Assembly (NCBI GenBank): GCA_027704905.1
Contig: CM051004.1
Span: forward strand, 16,298,616-16,362,615
Length of the DNA stretch: 64,000 nt
Reading direction: 5' to 3'
Source of the DNA: Muraenolepis orangiensis
Taxonomy: Eukaryota > Chordata > Actinopteri > Gadiformes > Muraenolepididae
Shown here: one piece after another, positions 44,530 through 57,898 of the stretch
How positions within the stretch are numbered: position 1 is the stretch's first letter
Layout: each line of letters starts with the position of its first letter
Translations under genes and position numbers: made by a program
The notes under the pieces: generated by a model
Database searches by the model: none
What the model saw: only the letters and a program-made list of their open reading frames with translations
Told to the model about the DNA's origin: nothing

Positions 44530-47157
44530 GTGTCCAGTGTCATAAATGCAGCAGTTCTCTGTCATTCATGTGGGAAGATGGGACATTACAAGCGTGTGTG
44601 TAAGTCATCCAAAGCTGTACATGAGGTTGAAGAGGACTATTCCTGCTCCTGTGAAGAAGACGAGGACTGTATGTTCTTAGGCAGCATCACAGCTGATGGT
44701 GAGCCATGGATGGTCAGCATAGACATCGGTGACAGTCATGTGCCATTCAAAATAGACGCCGGTGCTGATGTTACAGTGATGCCTCACTGTAACACTGTAT
44801 TCCAAGAAATTTACAGAGACAAAAATCCACCTACCCTCCGGAAGTCAACTAAGCCACTGATGGGACCTGGGAGGAGTCCACTAGATGTTGTGGGTGTCGC
44901 CACGCTGTTGCTGAGGAGGGGAGAGAAAGAGGTGTTGGAGGATGTGTATGTCACTCGACACCTGCACAGAGCGTTGCTGGGGAGGCCTGCTATCGGTAAG
45001 ATGGAGCTTGTGGCACGTCTAGACAGTATCACAATGGAGACGCTCAAGAAAACCTACCCGAAGATATGCATTGGTCTAGGTGAGATGAGACAGCCGTATG
45101 CAATCAGGATGAAACCTGGGGCCCAACCATTCTTGCTGAAGACGCCCAGAAGGATTCCATTGCCACTGATGGACAAAGTCAAGAAAGAACTGTCCCGCAT
45201 GGAAAGCCTCGGGGTGATCAGCCGGATCGAAGAGCCAACTGACTGGTGTGCCGGCATTGTGGTGGTTCCCAAGAATACAGGTGCTATACGCATATGTGTT
45301 GATCTCACAAACCTCAATGAGTCAGTGTGCCGGGAAAAGTACACCCTGCCTATAGTGGAGGAAACACTGGGAATGCTGGCTGGAGCCAGAATATTCAGTA
45401 AGTTGGACGCAAATATGCGATTTTGGCAAATCCCTCTGACTGAAGATTTGTTAAAGTATACAACATTCATTATGCCCTTTGGCCGATATTTCTTCAATCG
45501 TCTACCTTTCGCCATCGCTTCCGCCCCCGAACACTTCCAAAACAGAATGGTGACTGAGGTCAAGGAAGGGCTGGAGGGTGTCGTCTGCCACATGGACGAT
45601 GTGCTAGTGTGGGGCCGAACACAAGAGGAACATGATGCTCGTCTGCATGTCGTGTTGGGGAGGATCGAGAAGGCCGGAATCACCCTGAACATAGATAAGT
45701 GCGACCTGTCAAAAGGCCATATCATCTCCACCAGCGGCATTAGAGTTAGACCCGAGTAAGACGGAGGCCGTAAGGAGGATGGAGGAGCCGACGAACGTGA
45801 GTGAGCTGAGAAGCTTTCTCGGCATGGTAAACCAGCTGGGGAAGTTTATCCCACAGCTGGCGGAGAGAGACAAGCCTCTGCGAGACCTTCTGTCAAAGAA
45901 GAACTGCTGGCTGTGGGGCATCGAGCAGGCCAGAGCCTTCCAAGATTTGAAGGATGCACTAATATCCCCACCAGTGTTGGCCAAGTATGATCCCAACAGG
46001 GAGTGCAAAGTCTCAGCAGACGCGTTGTCTTACGGCTTAGGGAGTGTGCTCCTCCAAAAATGGGATGGAGTGTGGAGACCAGTAGCCTACGTGCCGCGGT
46101 CTCTCACACAAACTGAGCAGAGATATGCGCAGGTCGAGAAGGAGGCCTTAGGCCTGACCTGGGCTTCCAGCTAGAGACAAGCCTCTCCTCAGTCTCCTGG
46201 GGTCTCAGGCGTTGGCTGCTCTCCCTCCGCAGATTCTGCGCTTCCGGATGCGCCTGATGCACTATTCCTACACATTGCTCATGTGCCAGGGAAGTGCCTG
46301 TGGACTGCCGATACGCTCTCCCGTGCTCCTGTGAAGAGGAGGGAAACACCGGATGAGATGGAGTTATTTGAGAGTACAAACATCTACGTGGACATGATAT
46401 TGGAGAACCTGCCAGTGAGCACCGCCTACCTGGACGAGCTGAGAGAGCAGCTGGGGTGGGCAGCACACAACAACAGTGAACCGGCTCTCAGGCTGTACTG
46501 GGCGGAACAGGCGTTATTCACAGTAGAGGATGGACTCTTGCTGAGGGAAAGCAGGCTTGTCATCCCTTCAACAATGAGGAATGATGTGCTTGCCAGGCTG
46601 CATGAAGGCCACCAGGGGGTGGTAAAGTGCAGGGAGCGCGCACGACAGTCTGTATGGTGGCCCGGGCTGAGCCAACAGCTGAGTGAGTTAGTTCTCAACT
46701 GCCGAACATGCAGCAAAGAGAGACAAAACCAAAAGGAGCCACTGATGCCATCTCAATACCCGGGGAGACCATGGCAGAAGTTGGGAGCAGACCTGTTCAT
46801 GCTGGAGAGCAAGACTTACCTGCTGGTTGTGGACTATGCATCGAGATACGTGGAGATCGCTCTGCTGACTCCCACAAAATCAACAGACGTCATCCAACAC
46901 CTCAAATCGATCTTCGCACGGCACGGTATCCCGGAGGAACTGGTGATGGACAACGGGCCGCAGTTCTCCGGAATGGCCTTTGCAGCGTTTGCAGCGTCCT
47001 AGCGTTTTGCCATGTCACAAGCAGCCCGAGATATCCGCAAAGTAATGGGAAAGCAGAACGTGCGGTCAAGACAGTAAAAGGTTTTCTGAAGGAAGCAGCT
47101 GACCCATACCGCGCTCTGCTAGCATATGTAGAGGGTTCAGAAAATGCCTCTATTTAA
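44530..47157 (+). pseudogene. Gypsy pol (zinc knuckle to integrase), broken
   Basis: Starts with a CCHC knuckle (CHSCGKMGHYKRVC). Next come protease with DAG in place of the usual DSG/DTG (KIDAGADVTVM) and RT with the box HMDDVLVW (to 45,759). After a frameshift, RNase H (45,779-46,174) keeps only its first half. Integrase (46,283-47,002) has HEGHQGVVKCRERA, CRTCSKE, LGADLFMLE and VMDNGPQFSG. A further frameshift leads to YPQSNGKAERAVKTVKGFLK (47,030-47,090). The downstream end continues at 47,885 after an insertion. Confidence 0.85.
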
Positions 47158-47880
47158 AGTTTCGCAGTAAAACATACACCCCCATTTTTTAAGATTATCA
47201 GAACTACTCTAATAGATTATCAGAACTACCCACATCTTATTAGACTTCCAAGTCATAGAGGAAACACTAGTCTTGGCCCTACACATGTGCAGCGCAGTAA
47301 TAAACCGCTGCCGGCTGAGCAAGGCATGAGAATGTAACGTGTCTTGTTCTTCGTGTTTCACAGGTAATCATGTAAGTTTGGACGAGTAGTTTTATTGTTT
47401 TGTCGAGTTGAATAAGAGTTGAATGAAGGTAGTTTGTTACACTGTGTTTCACCACAGAAAGCACACGTGGTGCGCGTGCACGTGCGTGCGTGCTTGTGTG
47501 ACTGAAAACGTGTTCATGTTATTTTCTGTATTTGAGCGAATGGTATTTGGAGTAAAGAATACAGAAGGGTTATTGTTTTGCACTTTATTTAGGTTTTATG
47601 AAGAATACATTGTATTTTTGTATTATTTGATTTATTGTATTTTTGGTAATATTGTGAAGTAAACTGTCTGTTGGACTGTTAAACAATATTTTTGATGTTG
47701 AGAACTTGAAATGATATGATTGTGATGTTGAGATGCTGCATGTTTAGTAATAAACCGCTGCCGGCTGAGCAAGGCATGAGAATGTAACGTGTCTTGTTCT
47801 TGGTGTTTCACAGATCCACAGTGCACCATGCCTGTGGATCACTTGGACCGACCCAGACTCCCCTAGGTCTGAGGCCGGTA
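47137..47880. mobile_element. Unclassified ~740-bp insertion in integrase
   Basis: Separates integrase text LLAY (…47,135) from ATPLHNGYSPAQLLMGRRLR (47,893 on). It contains two ~70-bp direct repeats (47,294-47,364 and 47,746-47,815; GTAATAAACCGCTGCCGGCT), each with AATAAA. No coding sequence recognised. It could be a miniature LTR-type element. Confidence 0.5.
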
Positions 47881-47884
47881 ACAC

Positions 47885-48035
47885 ATACAGGGCCACCCCG
47901 TTGCATAACGGATACAGTCCAGCTCAACTTCTGATGGGCAGGAGACTCCGCACGACAGTGCCAACGCTTCCTGCTCTACTGGTCCCTGCTCTTCCTAACA
48001 GTGAGGGGGTTGTCCTGAAATAAGAGGAAAAGAGG
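47885..48035 (+). pseudogene. Gypsy integrase C-terminal remnant
   Basis: Encodes ATPLHNGYSPAQLLMGRRLR and TTVPTLPALL, continuing the integrase interrupted at 47,135. It ends shortly after NSEGVVLK. Confidence 0.75.
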
Positions 48036-48475
48036 ATGAGAGATTTATTTTGTAGTAAGACAGTTGTAGTTGTAGTAAGACAAACATCAGACCATTGATG
48101 TGTGAGGTGATTTTAGTGACGCTATATTTCATAAAAATGAAGTTATTGAAATTTGAAAAATACATATATTCACAATTTTTTTGCAAAAACCCATTTTTCT
48201 AAAATAAGAGTTGTAGTAAGACCAACATGAGACCATTGATGTGTGAGGTGATTTTGGTGACACTACATTGTATAAGAATGAAGATAATGAATATTTTGAT
48301 TTGTATCTATTTTCGGGCGTTGCACTTTATAGACGGTCCCTGCGCACTCGCCTCGCAGCTGGCTGCACATTGAGACAAATAAGACCAATTTTATTTGTCC
48401 ACCTCGGAAGACGGCTCGTTTTGATAAAAATGAGGTTGTAGCTTGTTAACTACGCTTAAGAGTTATTGACCTGGA
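48036..48475 (-). repeat. Interspersed repeat, inverted copy of 18,470-18,870
   Basis: Shares ATTGATGTGTGAGGTGATTT twice (tandem subunits) and GTCCCTGCGCACTCGCCTCG with the repeat at 18.5 kb, in reverse orientation. Confidence 0.75.
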
Positions 48476-48514
48476 CATGAACTCCGCCTCATGTTTTTGT
48501 AAAAACTTTGTTTT

Positions 48515-48590
48515 TGTTATCTTGACATTGTGATTTATTGGTAATAAAGCTGTGTCCCCACCCACCTTGCTCAAATAAAGTATAGTTCCC
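48515..48590 (+). repeat. Repeat shared with 1547-1618
   Basis: TATCTTGACATTGTGATTTA and TTGGTAATAAAG recur in inverted orientation near 1580. Probably the polyadenylation end of one transposon family. Confidence 0.6.
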
Positions 48591-48827
48591 TTGGCTACAC
48601 GTCAAGGCCGTAACCATGGAGTCAACATTGGGGGGGACCAAAAATTAAATCAATAAAAAAAAATATCTAAAAATTCACTAACACATAGGATACTTTTACA
48701 TTTTTTACCATAATGTCAAATTGTGCAATGTATTACATCACTATTTTATTTTGTTTAGCTTTTCTTGTTTCATTGTATACTATGGCAGAGATTAGGGATT
48801 AATAAAGTACAACTATAACCATACTCA

Positions 48828-49720
48828 TATTAAAGCATTTCAATCACGTAGTGCGGACCACAGTGACAATACACAGCCAGCTGTTGTTCTTTCCTTAAAA
48901 TGGCTTGCACTCCCTGCAATCGTCCAGCCATGTTTGCGGCACCATCATAAGTTTGTCCTCGGAGTTGAGACAGAGGAAGGTGTAGGGGCGTCATCACATC
49001 ACATGCCACCTTGGCTATATTTTGCCCTGTTGTTGATGACACTTGGTAGAGTCCCAGGAGTTCTTCCTTTGGTTGTAGATCTGCATCTACAGAGTGCACA
49101 CATATTGACTCCTGCTCAACTCCTGATATATCCTGGGTGCCATCAATGATAAGTGCGAACTGGACCACTGGCATTGATGTTATTTCCGACACAATTTCTT
49201 TGATGATTGTATTGGCCATCAGCTTTAACAGTTTGTTCTGCAATTCCAGACTGGTGAAATCAAAGTGACCTTTTAGCCAGGAGGTCAGCTCTGCATCGCG
49301 TGTTGCCTTGTACTTTAGAAGCTGGCTGAAATTCCCACTCTCCTTCTGATCGCCTCGGAAAGCCAGTACCTCACATCCCCAATGATCTTCATCAGATTTC
49401 TTCTCGCTTGTTGCTGCCGTCTTTCAAGCTCACGTGAAAGTTGCACATTAACAGGCTTTGGCTCCTGAATCCTAGTCATCACAGCTAATTTGTGACACTG
49501 GCTGTCTTTATGCACACTCAATTTCTCCAGTACCTTCTTCCAATTGTTAAAACCAGAATCAGCTTTTGACGCAAGCTTAGACTTTTGTGCTGCAAAGTAT
49601 TTAGCACAATAGAAACAGAGGACCCCTTTTACAGTGAGGCTATAATGGAGCCATGTATGATCTTTAAACCACTTCTCCTGAAAGTAGAGTATTGTATTTG
49701 ATAGGGTTGGACTGGGTATG
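48828..49720 (-). pseudogene. hAT transposase (TTF/ZMYM1-type), partial
   Basis: The N-terminal part holds a TTF-type zinc finger (KWFKDHTWLHYS, GVLCFYCAKYF, then NNWKKVLEKLSVHKDSQCH). After a small deletion and frameshift near 49,360, the core is read in one frame: LMANTIIKEIVSEITSMPVV, LIIDGTQDISGVEQESICV, EELLGLYQVSSTTGQNIAKV and LRGQTYDGAANMAG (RNase H-like fold). The C-terminal dimer domain is absent; it stops at about 48,828. The TTF finger family is that lost from the elements at 19.5-23.2 kb. Bases 49,720-50,035 hold no clear feature. Confidence 0.8.
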
Positions 49721-50039
49721 GATGGGTTTGACTTTCACATTTGGATGATTTGGGCTAGGTCCAAGCTCCTCCCCTTCCTTTCCTGTACCTTCATTTTCGC
49801 CTGCCTGCCTGGCTGCTCTCTCTCTCATTGTCAAACTCACTCTCCCTGCTTGATGGTATTATCTGAAATACACATGAGGATGATCTCATCATAAATTAAC
49901 ATTAAGATTAGACTGCTATGTTGTCATTATTTGGTCTTAACCATCAATATTAGCTCCTCTCTCACTCACCTCCACGTCACCAGCACACACTCTCCCTGTC
50001 GTGTTGCCATGCTCACATTCTCTCTCTCCCTCTCTCTCT

Positions 50040-50774
50040 TCAAGGGGAGGGGATTCCATGTAGGCGGACCACATGGAGGGTCAGGAGGTCCGTTGCCTTG
50101 GCCGCCGAGGGAAGCCTTGGGAGGGAAACAAAATGAACAGCCTTGGAGAAGCGATCGACCACGGTCAGGATGGTGTCACAGCCTTGGGAAACAGGAAGCC
50201 CAGTAATAAAGTCCAAGGCAATGTGGGACAATGGGCGACTGGGAACGGGGAGTGTGTGCAGGAGACCTGCTGGAGGGCGATGTGAGGCCTTGCTCCGGGC
50301 GCAGGTGGTGCAGGCGGCTACAAACCCCCTGACATCCTTCCTGAGGGTGGACCACCAGAACCTCCGGCTGATGAACTCCGCCGCCCGCCGCTCCCCGGGG
50401 TGACAAGCAAAGTGGCTGGAGTGGCCCCACTCCAACACCTGCGGGCGGACAGCAAGAGGCACAAACAACCGGTTACAGGGACCGTTACCTGGGTCTGGCT
50501 CGGCCCGCTGGGCCTGTCTCACCAGCGGCTCGATGGCCCAGGTGACCACACCCACCACCCAGGCTGAGGGAAGGATGGTGTCGGGGTTCTCCTTGACGGC
50601 AGGACCCTCCCCGGGGAACTGACGGGAGAGGGCGTCAGCTCTGACGTTCTTGGAGCCCGGACGGTAGGTGAGGGTGAAATCGAACCGGCTGAAGAAAAGG
50701 GCACACGGGTGGACCCTGTGATCCTCCTTCCGACCGCTGTGAGAGGACGGCTCCGACGCCTGTGTCAGACGCAT
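50040..50774 (-). pseudogene. Gypsy RNase H end and integrase, truncated
   Basis: Minus frame: FDFTLTYRPGSKNVRADALS (RNase H end), LFVPLAVRPQVLEWGHSSHF, FACHPGERRAAEFISRRFWW, CTTCARSKASHR and LDFITGLPVSQGCDTILTVV. It breaks off at 50,040 before the rest of the integrase core. A deletion removes the middle of RNase H at about 50,770. Confidence 0.85.
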
Positions 50775-51945
50775 CTACCTCGACGATGTACTGCCTCGCC
50801 GGGTCGGGGTGAACGAGAACCGGGCTGTGGTGAACAAGCTTGAGTCGGAGGAAGGCCGACTCCGCCTCAGGTGTCCACACGAACGGTCGAGAGGGGGAGG
50901 TGAGGGAGTTGAGGGGGGCAGCCACCTGGCTGAACCCCTTGATGAACCGCCGCACAAAGCCTGCAAAACCCAGGAAGCGCCTGAGCTGCGTGAGGTCAGT
51001 AGGGCGCGGCCATTCCTCCCCCGCCTTGATCTTGGCGGGGTCTGCACGCATCTGTCCATCCTCCACCACGTTGCCGAGATACATCACCGAGTTGGTGTGG
51101 AAGACGCACTTCTCAGCCTTAACGTAGAGCCTGTTCTCCAACAGCCGTTGTAGCACCAGGCGGACGTGCTGGTGGTGTTCCTCCATGGACCTAGAGAAAA
51201 TCAGGATGTCATCCAGGTACACCACCACAAAGACGTTTAGCATGTCCCTCAGCACATCATTCACCAGGCCTTGGAAAACTCCGGGGGCATTGGACAGACC
51301 GAACGGCATGACGCGGTACGCATAGTGGCCGAGATGGGTGTTGAAGGCAGTCTTCCACTCGTCACCCTCCCTGATCCTGACCAAGTGGTACGCGTTACGA
51401 AGGTCCAACTTGGTGAACACCCGGGCGTGCGTGAGTGGCTCGAAAGTGGAACTAAGAAGTGGCAGGGGGTACCTATTCTTCACTGTGATGTCGTTCAGTG
51501 CCCGATAGTCTATACAGGGTCTCAGGCCACCGCCCTTCTTAGCCACGAAGAAGAAGCCCGCTGCGAGGGGCGAAGACGACGGCTTTATAAGGCCTGAGGC
51601 TAGGAACTCAGCGATATAGTTGAGGGGGGAGTGAGAGGGCTCTGTCCTTACTAAACGCCAGAGAGAGGTCGTGATAAATGTGAGGCACCCCAGTGATATC
51701 TGGCGGAGAGGACACAGGCCTGGAACCGCTGGACGGAGACAGGGCGGAACGACCCGCCCAGACGCCCAGGAGATGTGAGGGTCGTGCCTCTCCAGCCAGG
51801 GTCTACCCAACACTAGGAGGCACTGTGGGGGCATGCAAAACAAAGAAACAAATGGACTGATTTCCTGAAATGGAGTGATTTCCTGAAAGAGTGAGTGTGA
51901 GAAGGTCAGTAGTGTGTGTAATAGTTCCCAAAGAATGCCCGTCAA
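50635..51945 (-). pseudogene. Gypsy reverse transcriptase
   Basis: A long open frame with FFFVAKKGGGLRPCIDYRAL, RVFTKLDLRNAYHLVRIREG, GLSNAPGVFQGLVNDVLRDM, VVYLDDILIFSRS (catalytic) and FIVEVDASDTGVGAVL-like RNase H start. It is the best-preserved part of this element. Its N-terminal stretch joins the protease through a frameshift near 51,840. Confidence 0.88.
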
Positions 51946-52165
51946 TGGCCCAAGGAGAGAGGGTGCAATCTAAAGCCACCAAAGGGACCCCCGCCTGGCG
52001 GGCTAGAGTAACATCAAGCAGACACTCGTCTGCACCAGAGTCTATGAGAGCGGCAATCGACAAGGTCTCCGTACCCCAGGCTAAGGTGGCCGGGAAGAGA
52101 CGATTTAACATACAACGGGGTGGGGAAAGGGATGTCTTGCTCACCAAACTCACCTGTTCAGAGCT
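51803..52165 (-). pseudogene. Gypsy aspartic protease fragment
   Basis: ETLSIAALIDSGADECLLDV carries the D-S-G active site and is followed by LARQAGVPLVALD. It lies directly upstream of RT, in a different frame. Confidence 0.8.
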
Positions 52166-52169
52166 GCTT

Positions 52170-52437
52170 TGAATGTGTTTTGGTGTTATTGTTAACTCGT
52201 TGTGTCCTCTTAAATGTGTTTATGTATCCATGTACCAAATAAAGTCTAAAAGAATAGACTGTGTGAAGTTCTGTGGTGCCTTTGAGCTGGCCTTGCGTGG
52301 CCATGATGAAAGTGATGGACAGAAGGACGACATTTCAATACAAAAAGTAATTGTATATAATGTAATTAACAATATGTAATTGTAAATAAAAAAAATGGTA
52401 TAGCCCCCCCCTGGTGAAAAATGCACCAGCCGCCACT
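52170..52437. mobile_element. Short hAT-like insertion (CAGTGGCGGC end)
   Basis: Its right end reads CACCAGCCGCCACTGG on the plus strand, the same type of terminus as the elements at 19.5-23.2 kb. It separates the gypsy protease from the gag knuckle. The left end shows no matching inverted terminus, so it is probably truncated. Confidence 0.5.
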
Positions 52438-52620
52438 GGTTGGGCAGGCTCTGACATAATGTCCCTCCTTCCCACAGTAGAGGCACTGTTGGTGGGACAT
52501 CCTGTACTCTCTTTGTCCTGACGAAAGGTGGGATCAGCCAATCTCCCGGACGTCGACCTGTCAGCAGAAAAACGGATGTGGTCAAGCCCGCCGCGGACTG
52601 GGTGACTGGGAGAGCGTTTC
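52438..52620 (-). pseudogene. Gypsy gag C-terminus with zinc knuckle
   Basis: One minus-strand frame reads MSHQQCLYCGKEGHYVRACP, a CCHC knuckle. It belongs to the same element as 50,040-52,165, interrupted by the hAT-like piece. Confidence 0.75.
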
Positions 52621-52762
52621 ATATGTGTGTGTGAGAGCGTTTCACATGTATGTAAGAGCGTTTCATATGTGTATATGAGAGATTTTTACATATGTTTGTA
52701 AATGAGTTTGGTTTCAGTTGTGTGTGTGAGAGTGTTTCACATGTGTATGTGAAGGGTTTTTC
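52618..52762. repeat. Minisatellite, ~30-bp GAGCGTTTCACATGTGTGTG units
   Basis: About five imperfect units with cores GAGCGTTTCA and CATATGTGTG. Bases 52,763-53,340 contain a short SINE piece at 52,895-52,935 (TCATTTAGCAGACACTTTTG) and no gene. Confidence 0.75.
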
Positions 52763-53349
52763 CTCATACCTATGTACCAAATGACACAAACAACAAAAAT
52801 CTTTCAAGGACACTTTTTATTAATCAGCCACACCTATATAATATTTTAGTTTCAGTTCCTGGTTTCTGGGAAACCAGGAACTTGCAAATATAACATTAGT
52901 CATTTAGCAGACACTTTTGTCCAAAGCGTCTGTTTAGGACAAACGTGCATTCAACAAAGGTAGGCAAAATAACTACTAGCCACACAAAATCATAAGTTGT
53001 CAAACCCAGCTGCTGTGTGATTCTGGCCTCAGCAGAGGTCAACTCAAATTGCATAAATTGATATGAAACCAAAGTTATGTGTTATCATTATCTGAACTGG
53101 ATTGTGCAAATAAATGCTAATAAAATATGTATGGCTCGAACACCACCCCTTAAAAGCACCGTTAAAATACGATGGTTAAATTTGCAAATGTATTTTTGAT
53201 TTACAATACAATATGTTATGAATTCATAACACGTTTGGGAAGCTCAGTAAACCGTGCGGTGACATCATCTTTCCGAGTCCTGCCCCTATTGCTCTAACCA
53301 GTTTGAAGGCTGCCTGTTCTTAAATGCCGTCCCCATTATTCGTGCACGA

Positions 53350-53565
53350 CTTGTGAAACTCGGAGCTGTATCTTCTTTTATCCGTTATCCATTTGGCGTC
53401 GGAAGAAGAGTTAAAGAGAGCCAAATCGAAGGAGAGTTAAAGAGAGCCAAATCGCGTGTTGACCACCGGGCATTTATTTTGAAATTGCTTTCCGGAAGTA
53501 GAATCGCGTGTGCGGCGCATGAGGTGCATCCCGTGTTTCTCTAGTTTCTCGACTACTCCTTCAAG
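53350..53565 (+). promoter_or_regulatory. Probable promoter and non-coding exon 1 of gfus
   Basis: Ends in a strong donor (TTCAAG/GTAAGAAA at 53,565/53,566) with no ATG-led gfus coding, and lies upstream of the first coding exon in the right orientation. The start is not defined. A (TTA)n repeat follows at 53,578-53,614. Confidence 0.45.
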
Positions 53566-53578
53566 GTAAGAAAACTAC

Positions 53579-53615
<37 letters not shown>

Positions 53616-54324
53616 GAAATACCAAGTGAGCTCCTCCGTGTCGTGAAATGTAACCGGACTAGTAGAATAACTCCAAACGCGACTAAGTCACAGCGGGGAG
53701 CATCATTGTTCATCTTAGTGTTGACTACAGTAATCGGTAACGGTAACAACAACAACAACACATCTGTTTACTGTTGTGATCCATCCGTGCAGCCCACGTA
53801 AAAATGCATCCATATGCACAATACGCTAAACGCTTAATCGAGAAATCAAGTAGTTTTGGGTACATATAGTGCTCACGTTTAGGCCTAATTAACTTCCCAT
53901 GCACAACTTTTAAATACGTAAAACATTATTATATGATAGAATTGTGTATGATATAAATGAAGTAGCAGCAGCTGTACACAGTAGGGGAATTCAACTAAAC
54001 TTTCCTGTATACGTGGCCTATTTTCGGGGTTACGTTACAGGATTGTTTTACATATTTGACAATACAGTCTACCTATTCACCGGTTGAAAGCCATTTTGAA
54101 AGGACCCAGAGAATGCACTTCTGCAGTTTTTGTCAAACATCGATTGCAGCTCCTACCTTGTCACTGAAGGGTTATTTATGCCTCAAAATAACTTGATTTA
54201 ATGAATGAGGGTTATGCTGTGAAGATTATAGCTCATTCAGTAATGTTTACCAGTTGAAATACCTTTTTTAAAGGGACAATACAACCCACACAAGGAGATC
54301 AAGTTCTGTGTATATGTTGTGACC

Positions 54325-54600
54325 AAGTCAAGTCAAGTTTATTGTCACTTCACAGTTTACAGTTTAGTATAAAGCAGTGATGTGAAAATCTTGTGTGCAA
54401 TACCCGACGACCGACAGCAGTTATAGAATAAGATAAAATAAAAATAGATAAAAATAGAATAAAAATAGAATAAAGAATATAAAATAAAAATAAAAAATGC
54501 AATTTATAAAATGCAAAAATCAGCACAGAAAAGAGCAATATGTATATATAAATCAATGTAATAAAATATACATTGTTATATATGTTATATAGACCAGGTA
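54325..54600 (-). repeat. LINE 3' end in gfus intron 1
   Basis: GTCAAGTCAAGTTTATTGTC and CAATACCCGACGACCGACAG match the 3' end of the LINE at 25,018-25,160. It is 5'-truncated. A SINE tail (GGCAGACGCTTTTATCC) follows at 54,664-54,715. Confidence 0.8.
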
Positions 54601-54795
54601 CACTTATATCAACTGGGCAATACAGCTTTAACTGCACGCTCCTGCAGGCAGGAAATTCGTTTTTTTTACATTTACATTTACATTTAGGGCATTTGGCAGA
54701 CGCTTTTATCCATTTTTTAGGCAAATGGGTCACGTTTTAAACAATGGAACAATTAATCACTAACTAACTAAATTATTGATGCGATCTGTTCATAG

Positions 54796-57319
<2,524 letters not shown>

Positions 57320-57898
57320 AAATGCCGGAAGGGGTTTTGGTTACTCATAGGAATAGTTTAGAAGACGGGTGGTGGGTTGTTTGCAGATCCTACTAAACCG
57401 GTTGGTGAAGGGAGAGGCGTATAATTGAAGTATGTTACTGGTTTGGAAACTTTATTCCACTGGAGTTGTCTTCCCCAAAACACTGAAACTGGATTCCTTC
57501 TTCAAATAGGTGAAAATGTGTTTGTGTGCTCTGGATTTACTCAGTCCCACTCATATCAGAATAAAAAATGTTCTAGCAGAGGTGGTTATTTTTTTTAATA
57601 GGATTTTTGGGGTACTTTTTTGCTAAATGCCTTACATTGGAATTTGTATGCAAGTTTTGTATGCAAGTTCCATTTAGAGGAAACCGTTTTAGGATTGTAT
57701 TAAAGTTGTTAAAACTAAACTTGAAACGGTGTAAACGTTCTGTATCTCAATGTTTTGCATGCTTGTAGACAGACCAGAAGACTTGACACAAATTAAAATA
57801 ATTTATTTACAAAAAGCATTTTAAGACGACACTACACAGACGCAATTCCCCAGTGAATACAAAAGAACATTAAATGAGATTAGAAATGTCAGTGTTTT

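Larger units (their letters stand above)
42811..48035 (+). mobile_element. Decayed Ty3/gypsy element (plus), 3' truncated
   Basis: The 5' LTR, PBS, gag, protease-RT-RNase H-integrase order are all recognisable. It carries a MITE-like insertion before gag (43,080-43,560) and a ~740-bp insertion in integrase (about 47,137-47,880). It stops at 48,035, where an unrelated repeat begins; no 3' LTR. Confidence 0.85.
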
